NCBI GenBank assembly: GCA_947453015.1
Contig: CANGFL010000041.1
Location: forward strand, 1 to 8,884
Source of the DNA: Oxalobacteraceae bacterium
GTDB taxonomy: Bacteria; Pseudomonadota; Gammaproteobacteria; Burkholderiales; Burkholderiaceae_D
Length of the DNA: 8,884 nucleotides
Direction of reading: 5' to 3'
In this document: piece by piece, positions 1 through 6,624 of the stretch
Numbering within the stretch: position 1 is the first letter of the stretch
Layout of the letters: every line of letters begins with the position of its first letter
Program-made: the position numbers and the translations under genes
Notes under the pieces: model-generated
The model's input: the letters and a program-made list of their open reading frames with translations, nothing else
The model's database searches: none
What the model was told of the DNA's origin: nothing

Positions 1-540
1 GTCTTTGCGAAATACCCGCCCGACTTACCGGATGACGACGCAACTGCAGCCATGCAGCAGAGGTTGATTGAAAAAACAGCCGCCGCAGGCTATCAAAACT
101 ATGAAATTTCCGCCTATGCGCGCGCAGGCCAACGCGCCAGGCACAACCTTAATTACTGGGAGTTTGGCGATTACTTAGGCATAGGCGCTGGCGCTCATTC
201 CAAGATCTCATTCCCACATCGAATAATTCGACAAGCGCGCTACAAACAGCCGGAAAGCTATATGCAGCAAACCGCCAGTGGCCATGCCGTCTATGAAGAA
301 GCTGAAATTAGCCGTGAAGAACTAGGTTTTGAGTTCATGATTAACGCGCTGAGACTGACAGACGGCTTTGAAGTCAGGCAGTTTAGCGAGCGCACTGGAT
401 TGACGCTGCAAACAGTTGAATCCGCGCTGGACAAGGCCGAAGCTAGGGGCTTGCTGTACCGAGATCACGTAAAAATCGCGCCTACTGAACTGGGCAGACG
501 ATTTTTAAACGACTTACAGCAGATCTTTCTGCCCGATTGA
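1..540 (+). CDS. hemW: HemW, radical SAM heme chaperone (3' part, start outside window)
   Basis: The reading frame is open from base 1 to TGA at 538-540 and gives the last 179 residues of a protein that is normally about 380-400 residues long. The visible part starts with FAKYPPDLPDDD and contains the family segment HNLNYWEFGDYLGIGAGAHSK, followed by RQARYKQPESYM and a C-terminal winged-helix-like region (residues about 110-175 of the fragment, with ELGFEFMINALRLTDGF). HemW is an oxygen-independent coproporphyrinogen III oxidase-like radical SAM protein of the cytoplasm. Family work shows that it binds heme and delivers it to respiratory enzymes rather than oxidising coproporphyrinogen. The radical SAM CxxxCxxC motif would lie upstream of the window and cannot be checked. 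The RQARYKQPESYM stretch is of betaproteobacterial type. The gene ends 27 bp before the tRNA gene. Confidence 0.93.
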   Translation, partial: VFAKYPPDLPDDDATAAMQQRLIEKTAAAGYQNYEISAYARAGQRARHNLNYWEFGDYLGIGAGAHSKISFPHRIIRQARYKQPESYMQQTASGHAVYEEAEISREELGFEFMINALRLTDGFEVRQFSERTGLTLQTVESALDKAEARGLLYRDHVKIAPTELGRRFLNDLQQIFLPD

Positions 541-541
541 G

Positions 542-547
542 TATAAT
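542..547 (+). promoter_or_regulatory. Probable -10 box of the tRNA-Ser promoter
   Basis: A perfect TATAAT lies directly after the hemW stop codon and 20 bp before the mature tRNA 5' end. It is followed by a G+C-rich stretch (GTGCACC), as expected for the discriminator of a stable-RNA promoter. No convincing -35 box is visible at 16-18 bp upstream, where the hemW coding sequence would have to supply it, so only the -10 element is called. Confidence 0.5.
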
Positions 548-567
548 GTGCACCTCCTTAGTACCAA

Positions 568-657
568 GGAAGCGTGGCCGAGTGGTTTAAGGCACCGGTC
601 TTGAAAACCGGCGAAGGTGTGAGCCTTCCGTGAGTTCGAATCTCACCGCTTCCGCCA
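568..657 (+). tRNA. tRNA-Ser (anticodon UGA)
   Basis: A complete class II tRNA of 90 nt with an encoded CCA end can be folded by eye. The acceptor stem is GGAAGCG (568-574) paired with CGCTTCC (647-653), followed by discriminator G654 and CCA (655-657). The anticodon stem CCGGT/ACCGG (595-599 and 607-611) encloses the loop CTTGAAA with anticodon TGA at 602-604, reading UCA and other UCN codons. A long variable arm (AAGG...CCTT, within 612-629), typical of serine tRNAs, is present. The T arm is GTGAG-TTCGAAT-CTCAC (630-646). It stands alone between hemW and the DinB-like gene. No integrase or attachment-site duplication is visible next to it. Confidence 0.97.
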
Positions 658-800
658 ACACCACTATCTTCAGGCCTTTTTACAGGTCTCTAGGCCTTCC
701 GGAACGCGATCGGGGGTATCTGGAAGTTCAGAATTCTCATCACTGCTGGTAAAGTTTGCAAAACTGCAGTTTCGTCCAGCTTTTATCACGCATCCAAATT

Positions 801-1313
801 ATGATCGACGCCAAGTACTGTCAGCTCATGGCTGAATATAACCAGTGGATGAACGAAAAATTATTTCGCGCCTGCGAATCGCTCCCTGAGGTGGCACTTC
901 ATCAAGACCGCGGAGCTTTTTTTAAATCGATTTACCTCACGCTTAATCACATTGCTTATTCAGACTTGGCTTTTCTGTCACGTTTTACGGGGCAGCCTGC
1001 TGAAGTTCCACCGCTGGGCGTTGATTTATTTGGCGGATTTAAAGTGTTAAGAAAAGAGCGCGAGCAACTTGATGCCAGGATCGTGCAATGGTCTATGACG
1101 CTAACACCTGAATGGCTGGCGCAATCACTTACCTACGTTAGCAAAGTCGACGGAGTGGAGAGAACGGCTCCGCAGTGGGTATTAGTTACCCACCTGTTTA
1201 ATCATCAGGTACACCACCGAGGACAGATCACCACCTTGCTATCTCAGGAAAGTATAGACGTGGGCTCTACCGATCTACCTTTCATGCCGCAGTTCAGTTC
1301 CAGCCAACACTGA
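801..1313 (+). CDS. DinB-family metalloprotein
   Basis: The product is 170 residues from ATG 801 (MIDAKYCQLMAEYNQW). It has the DinB/YfiT-like four-helix fold pattern: an N-terminal YNQWMNEKLF helix, LNH with His50, and a C-terminal NHQVHHRGQ motif with His135 and His139. His50, His135 and His139 form the usual metal triad. The ending GSTDLPFM is typical of the subgroup annotated as damage-inducible DinB proteins. Members are cytoplasmic, and many are thought to be metal-dependent thiol transferases or hydrolases; the substrate here is unknown. This is not DNA polymerase IV, which shares the old name dinB. The frame could be extended to TTG 756 (15 more residues), but the extension does not look like the family and neither start has a strong ribosome-binding site, so ATG 801 is preferred. 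It is convergent with the SemiSWEET gene. Confidence 0.88.
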   Translation: MIDAKYCQLMAEYNQWMNEKLFRACESLPEVALHQDRGAFFKSIYLTLNHIAYSDLAFLSRFTGQPAEVPPLGVDLFGGFKVLRKEREQLDARIVQWSMTLTPEWLAQSLTYVSKVDGVERTAPQWVLVTHLFNHQVHHRGQITTLLSQESIDVGSTDLPFMPQFSSSQH

Positions 1314-1382
1314 CATTATTTGAGTCTGTTGCTTCTAATTCACTCGGTCATTGACAGCGATAGAATCGAGCCGTGGCTTAAT

Positions 1383-1661
1383 TCACTCTGCCGATTTCGG
1401 TCGCATATCTTTTATCTTCAAATATAAAATCACCAAGGTAGTTGGTAATGTGATGATGTTTGCTGCAATTACTGGTAACGACTTAATTAAAAATCCATAG
1501 ACCAACCATAGCGTGACGCCGATGGTGAAGATCATATACATCTTGAATGATATTCCAGATAAATCACGGGTTTTCCACGAATGCAAAGCTTGGGGTAGAA
1601 ATGCGGTGGTAGTCAAAATAGCGGCAACGAAGCCTACAGTTTCTATAAGTTCTGAATTCAT
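1383..1661 (-). CDS. SemiSWEET family sugar transporter (PQ-loop, three TM helices)
   Basis: A 92-residue membrane protein with three predicted helices (residues about 5-26, 39-58 and 62-83), matching the one-bundle bacterial SemiSWEET/MtN3 architecture that dimerises to form a sugar channel-like transporter in the inner membrane. Family signatures are visible: the PQ motif (Pro23-Gln24) in FLPQALHSWKTRDLSGIS, Trp52 in GVTLWLVYG, and Asn68 in AANIITLP. Trp and Asn with the same spacing line the sugar pocket in characterised SemiSWEETs. The substrate cannot be read from sequence. The start ATG has no clear Shine-Dalgarno (GACCTC before ATG). It is transcribed leftward and convergent with the DinB gene. 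The terminator of the SYLF gene lies upstream, so it should have its own promoter within about 1662-1760; I see only a weak TATAAA (minus strand, 1710-1715). Confidence 0.9.
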   Translation of the reverse strand: MNSELIETVGFVAAILTTTAFLPQALHSWKTRDLSGISFKMYMIFTIGVTLWLVYGFLIKSLPVIAANIITLPTTLVILYLKIKDMRPKSAE

Positions 1662-1759
1662 GAGGTCAGTGCGGGCAATGGGGACTTCAATAGGTCAGCA
1701 GGGCTGATGTTTATAGTTATTATGGCCTAGTCGCCTTGAAAGTGCGCCGCTTCTCTTTG

Positions 1760-1795
1760 AAAAAAGCTGGTCGACAGTAACTGTCCGACCAGCTT
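1760..1795 (-). terminator. Rho-independent terminator of the SYLF gene
   Basis: Read on the minus strand, a stem of about 14 bp (arms 1781-1795 and 1764-1777, one bulged base, loop of 3 nt) ends directly in a run of six T (1760-1765, the last two overlapping the stem base). It lies 20 bp beyond the SYLF stop codon. It should insulate the downstream SemiSWEET gene from SYLF transcription. Confidence 0.9.
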
Positions 1796-1814
1796 CAGAG
1801 ATTATGAAAATTGA

Positions 1815-2618
1815 CTACCGACGTTCTTGATTAGATTCGGTCTTTCCAGTAGAAGAGCCGCTGGCGCTTCCAGACGATATATTCGCCAGTGCCTGTTTTA
1901 GACTATCAGCACCGGCATTACTAAATTTACCGTTAATGATGTCAGCTGACGCGACGTTACGCGTTTGTTTGTAGTACGCGTTCGTCAGTCGTTGATTAAA
2001 GCGAATGTCATTGACGCCTATGGTTGCGACATTGCCGAATAGTCCTTTCGTTGCTGTCCATGCGGTGGCGTCGCCCGCACCGGTTGAACCTTCTGCTACT
2101 TTGGCCCAGTTGATTACGGTGAGTCCAGTATCAGCGCTTAAAGAAAAATTATTTTTATCAGTAAATCGCTGTACCGCTTTGTCATTGTTTAAAACAAAGG
2201 CTACCGACCCGGCCTGAGCACCTGCTTGCGCGCCTATGCTAATTCCACCGATGTTGTAGAAAACTGGGTTGGTCCAGTTACCACTGGCTTTTTTTACCAA
2301 CAGCACACCAGCACCACCGTGCGCGCCAATACCTAACGCTGCGCGCCCGTAGGTTGGGACAATAAAAACACCCGATGCGTCTTGTAATAATTTACGCATG
2401 GTTGCATCAGATTCCAGCTGCCTAACAACCACTAAGGCATCATCAACATGCTTTGCAGAAGAAATTTCAGGGCTACGTTTGCCTTCAAGAGCGGGTGAGG
2501 GTGCGGCCTCGGAGGCTTCGTTTGATTGTGCGGCGGCGAGCTCCGTAAACAAGAGTGCACTTGTAAATCCTGTTATGAGAGATGCAGCAAAACATATTTT
2601 TACTAGAGGGTGTTTCAA
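1815..2618 (-). CDS. SYLF (Ysc84-like) domain protein, secreted or periplasmic
   Basis: The 267-residue product begins with a Sec signal peptide (positively charged MKHPLVK, hydrophobic residues about 8-29, cleavage probably after the AAA near 28-30). A short Ala/Ser/Glu linker follows, then a SYLF domain from about residue 55 to 240. The domain shows its signature GVFIVP...ALGIGAHGGAGVLL...NWTNPVFYNIGGISIGAQ. SYLF domains bind phosphoinositides in eukaryotes; in bacteria they are exported proteins of poorly known function, often with a stress or envelope role. The tail (about 245-267) is Ser/Gly-rich and ends in charged residues. The start is TTG, supported by a strong Shine-Dalgarno. The next Met is beyond residue 70 and would remove the signal peptide. 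It is divergent from mgtA across a 208-bp intergenic region and has its own terminator. Confidence 0.9.
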   Translation of the reverse strand: MKHPLVKICFAASLITGFTSALLFTELAAAQSNEASEAAPSPALEGKRSPEISSAKHVDDALVVVRQLESDATMRKLLQDASGVFIVPTYGRAALGIGAHGGAGVLLVKKASGNWTNPVFYNIGGISIGAQAGAQAGSVAFVLNNDKAVQRFTDKNNFSLSADTGLTVINWAKVAEGSTGAGDATAWTATKGLFGNVATIGVNDIRFNQRLTNAYYKQTRNVASADIINGKFSNAGADSLKQALANISSGSASGSSTGKTESNQERR

Positions 2619-2626
2619 TTGTATTT

Positions 2627-2633
2627 CTCCTTT
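2627..2633 (-). promoter_or_regulatory. Shine-Dalgarno AAAGGAG that fixes a TTG start
   Basis: On the minus strand AAAGGAG stands 8 nt before the TTG at 2616-2618. This is the strongest ribosome-binding site in the window. It decides the start of the SYLF gene, because no ATG or GTG in the same frame preserves the signal peptide. Confidence 0.8.
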
Positions 2634-2719
2634 GAGGATGGTTCAGGTCAGCCCGAATGCCATAGCAAGTCACGCCAGTGCCTATGCTCGTGCCCAAAGA
2701 AGTCTTCGAATTTGCGTTC

Positions 2720-2777
2720 AATCAATGATTTAGGATGGTGGTCAGGATGAAATTCAAGTGAAGTGAAAATCAATGAT
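2720..2777. promoter_or_regulatory. Divergent control region of the SYLF and mgtA genes with a 10-bp direct repeat
   Basis: AATCAATGAT occurs twice, at 2720-2729 and 2768-2777, 48 bp apart. Each copy contains the small palindrome ATCA-A-TGAT, which could be an operator half-site. The second copy overlaps a weak extended -10-like sequence (TG at 2774-2775, TAAAAA at 2777-2782) that could serve mgtA. No PhoP box or M-box magnesium riboswitch is recognisable in this 208-bp interval. Both the repeat and the promoter are tentative. Confidence 0.3.
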
Positions 2778-2826
2778 AAAAATCTCGTCTGATGTCAGCT
2801 GGCGCAAATGAGAACTGGACAGGCAA

Positions 2827-5400
2827 ATGGCAAAACTTATGCAACCAACAGACCGGAATAGACAAGAAATGTGGTGGAAGCTTAGCCCCGTAGATCCTGA
2901 AAAAGATACAAATCAAGGCTTGTCATCATCACAGGCGAATAAGCGACTTGAGCAATTCGGATCAAACCGGATTATTGATAGTCACAAAATAAAGGCATGG
3001 AAAAAATATCTTTTACACTTTCTGAATCCTTTAGTACTTATTTTGATTGTGGCTAGTATTTTGTCAGCTGCGGTTGGCGAATTAGCGAATTTTTTCATCA
3101 TTCTTTGTATCGTTCTTATTAGTGTAACGCTCGATTTTGTGCAGGAATATCGTGCAAATGCAGCCGCTGAAAAACTCAAGCAATCGATGGCCTTGCATAG
3201 TTCAGTCATGCGCGATGGTCAGATTCACTCACTACTATCGACCGATATTGTGCCGGGTGATCTGGCGCTACTGAAAGCAGGTGATCTGGTTCCAGCAGAT
3301 GGATTTGTTATTCAGGCACGCGATTGTTTTGTGAATCAATCGTCACTAACGGGTGAGTCCTACCCGGTAGAAAAACGCGTTGGCATGCCTGCGGGTATGG
3401 CTGGCGACATACAAGAAGCAACACACGTTGTTTTTATGGGGTCTTCGGTAGTAAGTGGTAGTGCCAGCATACATATTGTTAAAACGGGTGGCGACACGGT
3501 CATGGGTCAGATAGCTGAATCGATGACAGCTACTGAAGCGCCGACTTCATTTGAAGTAGGGGCGCGAAGTTTTAATATGATGATTATGCGACTAACCATG
3601 TGGATGGTTTTGTTTGTATTAATGGTGAACTTACTCTCGCACAAAAATTGGCTTGATTCATTTCTGTTTGCAATTGCCCTTGCCGTTGGTCTGACTCCCG
3701 AATTATTACCGATGGTGGTATCAGTCACCTTAGCCAGAGGTGCGCTACGCATGTCTAAGCAGGGCGTGATCGTGAAGCGTCAATCATCGATTCAAGACTT
3801 GGGATCTATGGATGTGCTGTGCACTGATAAGACTGGCACGTTAACTGAATCGCTAATTCGTATGGAAAGCCATGTTGATGCCTCGGGCGTGGAAAGTGCC
3901 GAAGTCTTGCGGCTGGCGTATTTGAATAGCTGGTTTGAAACCGGACTTCGCAATCCTTTGGATGAAGCGATTCTCAAAAATACGCCACTTGATGTCTCTG
4001 AATGGAAAAAAATTGATGAAATTCCCTTTGATTTCGAACGTCGACGAGTTTCTGTCTTAGTTGAAAATTCCGGGGAGAGGACGTTGGTTGTCAAAGGTGC
4101 GCCTGACGAAATTTTACGTTTTTGTACTCATCTGACCTCTGCTGATTCTGTACAACCGCTGCTTTTGAATGAAACGTCAGAACTGCAAGCACGCAAGGTA
4201 TGCAGTGAGTTTGAAGATCAGGGATTTCGTGTTTTAGCGATTGCCTATCGTAAGGTAACGCCGGATCAATCGCACGCAGTAATAGACGATGAATCTGAGC
4301 TTGTCCTAGCTGGGTTTTGCGCATTCCTTGATCCACCCAAAAAAGAAGCTGGTGACACCTTGCGTGCATTGCAGCCAATGGGCGTGGAAGTCAAAGTACT
4401 TACGGGTGATAGCGAGCGAGTGACGCGGCATATCTATGCCCAATTTGGAATCCCGGTGACCGGTGTGCTGCTAGGTCACGAAATGGAGCAATTAGACGAC
4501 TTTGCTTTGAAGGCCCGAATCCGAACAGTTAATTTGTTTTGTCGAGTGAGTCCCAGTCAGAAGAGTCGGATTATTCATACGCTCAGAGCTTCCGGACACG
4601 TGGTGGGTTATATGGGCGATGGTGTGAATGATGCGCCTTCATTGCACGCAGCGGATGTGGGTATATCAGTTGAGTCAGCAGTCGATGTGGCCAAAGCAGC
4701 TGCCGATATGATTCTGTCGCTAAAAGATTTGAGTGTTTTGCGCTATGCAATCATCGAGGGGCGACGAACATTTCACAACATTATGAAATACATCATGATG
4801 GGCACCAGCTCAAATTTTGGCAATATGTTCAGTATGGCAGGCGCTTCGATATTTCTGCCATTCTTGCCAATGCTCCCTTCGCAAATCTTGCTCAATAATA
4901 TGCTGTATGACCTCTCAGAAATAGCGATACCGTTTGATACTGTGGAATTGAACGAAATGAGTGCGCCTGCCGTGTTGGATATGAAGCTCGTGCGAGACTT
5001 TATGTGGGCTATTGGGCCAGTCAGTTCACTGTTTGATTTCATTACTTTTGGAGTGCTACTGATTTTTTTTGAAGCGGATCAATCGTTGTTTCAAACGGGG
5101 TGGTTTGTAGAGTCGCTGTGTACTCAAGTACTGGTGATATTTGTGATTCGAACTCGAATCAATCCACTCAAGAGCCGGCCTCACCCATGGCTACTTGTCT
5201 CGGCAGTTGCTGTGCTCGCTGTAGCAATTGGGCTGCCGTATACGGTAATCGGTTCATATTTTGGATTTACACCTTTACCCGCAGCGTTTTTTGGCGTGCT
5301 AGTAGTGATGGTTGTGCTTTATTTATTGGCCGTTGAGTTTGTGAAACGCCGTTTCTTTCGCCGCCATTCAACAAATAATCAGCCCCAGTACCTGACTTAG
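2827..5400 (+). CDS. mgtA: Magnesium-transporting P-type ATPase (type IIIB)
   Basis: An 857-residue inner-membrane P-type ATPase, slightly shorter than enteric MgtA (about 900). In order: cytoplasmic N-terminal domain, TM1-2 (about 62-105), actuator loop with TGES at 175-178, TM3-4 (about 252-302) with PELLP 291-295, phosphorylation motif DKTGTLT with catalytic Asp334, nucleotide-binding KGAPDE 423-428, TGD 526-528, hinge GDGVNDAP 597-604, and six C-terminal helices. SSNFGNMFSMAGASIFLPFL (661-680), followed by LPMLP and LYDLSEIAIPFD (693-704), is diagnostic of the MgtA/MgtB group, which brings Mg2+ in against the usual P-type direction. The start ATG has only a weak upstream AGG. The stop codon lies inside the downstream hairpin. 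No mgtC-like neighbour is present. P-type ATPase identity is certain; magnesium specificity rests on family resemblance. Confidence 0.93.
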   Translation: MAKLMQPTDRNRQEMWWKLSPVDPEKDTNQGLSSSQANKRLEQFGSNRIIDSHKIKAWKKYLLHFLNPLVLILIVASILSAAVGELANFFIILCIVLISVTLDFVQEYRANAAAEKLKQSMALHSSVMRDGQIHSLLSTDIVPGDLALLKAGDLVPADGFVIQARDCFVNQSSLTGESYPVEKRVGMPAGMAGDIQEATHVVFMGSSVVSGSASIHIVKTGGDTVMGQIAESMTATEAPTSFEVGARSFNMMIMRLTMWMVLFVLMVNLLSHKNWLDSFLFAIALAVGLTPELLPMVVSVTLARGALRMSKQGVIVKRQSSIQDLGSMDVLCTDKTGTLTESLIRMESHVDASGVESAEVLRLAYLNSWFETGLRNPLDEAILKNTPLDVSEWKKIDEIPFDFERRRVSVLVENSGERTLVVKGAPDEILRFCTHLTSADSVQPLLLNETSELQARKVCSEFEDQGFRVLAIAYRKVTPDQSHAVIDDESELVLAGFCAFLDPPKKEAGDTLRALQPMGVEVKVLTGDSERVTRHIYAQFGIPVTGVLLGHEMEQLDDFALKARIRTVNLFCRVSPSQKSRIIHTLRASGHVVGYMGDGVNDAPSLHAADVGISVESAVDVAKAAADMILSLKDLSVLRYAIIEGRRTFHNIMKYIMMGTSSNFGNMFSMAGASIFLPFLPMLPSQILLNNMLYDLSEIAIPFDTVELNEMSAPAVLDMKLVRDFMWAIGPVSSLFDFITFGVLLIFFEADQSLFQTGWFVESLCTQVLVIFVIRTRINPLKSRPHPWLLVSAVAVLAVAIGLPYTVIGSYFGFTPLPAAFFGVLVVMVVLYLLAVEFVKRRFFRRHSTNNQPQYLT

Positions 5401-5415
5401 GTAGTGGGGCTGATT
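5377..5415. terminator. Hairpin terminator between convergent mgtA and flagellin genes, overlapping the mgtA stop
   Basis: A 17-bp stem with one mismatch (5377-5393 against 5399-5415, loop of 5 nt) contains AGCCCC/GGGGCT and is flanked by A/T-rich sequence on both sides (ATTTAG on the right; ATTATTTGTT when read leftward). It could therefore stop transcription from both mgtA and the flagellin gene. The T runs are weak. The mgtA stop codon TAG (5398-5400) sits in the loop and stem base. Confidence 0.65.
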
Positions 5416-5481
5416 TAGTGAGCACGACGTTTGTAGTAAACGCTGTTCACTTAGGAGGCGTTCGTCCCCCCGTTATTCTTA

Positions 5482-6309
5482 TTAGCCGGTATACGCTCTT
5501 AATAGATATCCAACCAACTCGCGATTCATCAGATTACCCTGAGCCACCATGGCAGCAGCCGAGGACTGACGAATTTGTGCCGCTGCCAAGTTAGTGGCTT
5601 CTTTTGCCAAATCGGCACTCATGATGTTGTCGTATTGTTTCTGATTGTTCTGGATATTCTGATTATTCAGGTCACTGCTGAAGCTCAATGAGTCTTCATA
5701 CGCGCCAATGGTGGTCATGTAACTGGTCGCGGTCGTGAGAGCTGTATCCAGCGTAGTAATGCCGGTTGATGCAGTCGTCGTTGATGTACTCAGATCAATG
5801 GCCGCAATGCCCAAACCGGTTGAACTCATATCCGAGAAGGTCATCGTTTTGGTTTGACTGGCATCGATACCTGTTTGGACATCGACTGAGGTCGTTGTGC
5901 CATCCATGACGGACGAGCCATTATATTTTGTGCGACCCACGATATTGGTGAGGTCAGTCAAATAACTCGAGAACGTCGTTTGGTACGTGGCACGGGTCGT
6001 TGAATTGTTTTCACCGGCGGCTGTGACTGCGAGCTCGCGCATTTTTGTCAATATTTCCGATACCTGACCCATTGAGCTATCAACGGACTGAACCAAGGTA
6101 ACGCCTTGATTGATGTTGTCGATCGCCTTGCTGTACGACCCGATATACGCCTTCAGTTTTACTGACCGCGCATAACCGGCGGGATCGTCTTGGGCGGAAT
6201 TAATTTGTTGCGATGTGCTGATGCGCTGTTGGGCTTTTCCAGCTTCTGTGTTCGCTTTGCTAAGTGCTGAGGCTGCGATATACGAGCTAGAGAAATCTGT
6301 ATTGACCAT
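5482..6309 (-). CDS. fliC: Short flagellin
   Basis: The 275-residue product carries the N-terminal D0/D1 signature (QRISTSQQINSAQDDPAGYA at 28-47, then NINQGVTLVQSVDSSMGQVSEIL and MRELAVTAAGE at 90-100). It also has a C-terminal D1/D0 half (IGAYEDSLSF...DLAKEATNLAAAQIRQSSAAAMVAQ, about 201-257). The centre (about 138-195) is only a short Ser/Thr-rich linker, so variable outer domains D2/D3 are essentially absent. Flagellin is exported by the flagellar type III apparatus and polymerises into the filament. The start ATG is preceded by GGAG at 6317-6320 (minus strand) with 7-nt spacing. Odd points are the N-terminus MVNTDFSSSY, unlike the usual MAxxINTN, and a C-terminus that continues four residues past the normal terminal LLR. 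No other flagellar gene is in the window. It may be an accessory rather than the main flagellin. Confidence 0.9.
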   Translation of the reverse strand: MVNTDFSSSYIAASALSKANTEAGKAQQRISTSQQINSAQDDPAGYARSVKLKAYIGSYSKAIDNINQGVTLVQSVDSSMGQVSEILTKMRELAVTAAGENNSTTRATYQTTFSSYLTDLTNIVGRTKYNGSSVMDGTTTSVDVQTGIDASQTKTMTFSDMSSTGLGIAAIDLSTSTTTASTGITTLDTALTTATSYMTTIGAYEDSLSFSSDLNNQNIQNNQKQYDNIMSADLAKEATNLAAAQIRQSSAAAMVAQGNLMNRELVGYLLRAYTG

Positions 6310-6375
6310 AAGTCTGCTCCGAAAATATCTAGTGCGAGGGTTTCGCCTTTGAAGTTGAACGGAGCATAAATCGAA

Positions 6376-6474
6376 AAAACACGAGTTTGAAAAACTTTAG
6401 GCTTTTTTGCATCTTTTGCTTTTATTTGCACAGTTTGCAGTTGTTATTGCTAAAGTTTTTCAATCTCGTGTTTT
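6376..6474. repeat. 25-bp inverted repeat (24/25 match, 49-bp spacer) between two divergent genes
   Basis: The left arm, 6376-6400, is the reverse complement of the right arm, 6450-6474, with a single mismatch at 6386/6464. Weaker symmetry (CGA and T-rich positions) continues outward for about 10 bp. Read toward the flagellin gene on the minus strand, and toward the repeat-protein gene on the plus strand, both arms start CTAAAGTTTTTCAA. TAAAGTTT equals the -35 half of the sigma-28 (FliA) consensus, but GCCGATAA does not occur 11 bp further on in either direction. The 49-bp spacer is T-rich, with TTGC recurring every 9-12 bp. The likely role is a duplicated promoter or operator that controls both genes. 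A hairpin, cruciform or invertible segment is also possible. Confidence 0.85.
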
Positions 6475-6592
6475 AGCGACTTTTCTTTTGCGTTCTTTAC
6501 ATCAGAAAACAGCAAGTTAATGTGCTTAATTACGATTGCGAAGGTAACCTTGCATTCTGGTCCTTATTCCGATTATTGAATTTGTTAATGGG

Positions 6593-6601
6593 TGCTATAA
6601 G
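6593..6601 (+). promoter_or_regulatory. Possible extended -10 promoter for the repeat-protein gene
   Basis: TGCTATAAG matches the TGnTATAAT extended -10 pattern at all but the last base. A poor -35-like TTGAAT (6576-6581) sits at a short 14-bp spacing. If used, transcription would begin near 6608 and leave a leader of about 190 nt. Whether this or the 6450-6474 element drives the gene cannot be decided from sequence. Confidence 0.35.
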
Positions 6602-6624
6602 CCAGAACCGAGTTCGAAGTAATC

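Noticed and set aside
568..657. tRNA-Ser gene as an integration site of a genomic island
   Set aside because: No integrase gene and no repeated copy of the tRNA 3' end was seen in the window; the following genes look like ordinary chromosome.
672..697. AGGCCT...AGGCCT hairpin after the tRNA gene as a terminator
   Set aside because: The stem is only about 6 bp with a 14-nt loop, and no T run follows the second arm.
756..800. Upstream TTG start for the DinB-family gene
   Set aside because: The 15 added residues do not resemble the family N-terminus, and there is no ribosome-binding site; ATG 801 gives the expected MIDAKYCQLM start.
1513..1707. Plus-strand ORF of 64 codons across the SemiSWEET gene
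   Set aside because: It is a shadow of a clearly conserved three-helix transporter on the other strand.
2485..2721. 78-codon minus-strand ORF overlapping the SYLF start
   Set aside because: It is out of frame with the well-supported SYLF gene and has no recognisable domain; the AAAGGAG-TTG start explains this region better.
5418..5452. Second hairpin (GTGA...CGTTT/AAACG...TCAC) downstream of the flagellin gene
   Set aside because: The stem is interrupted by unpaired bases and no T run follows on either strand; the 5377-5415 hairpin is a better terminator.
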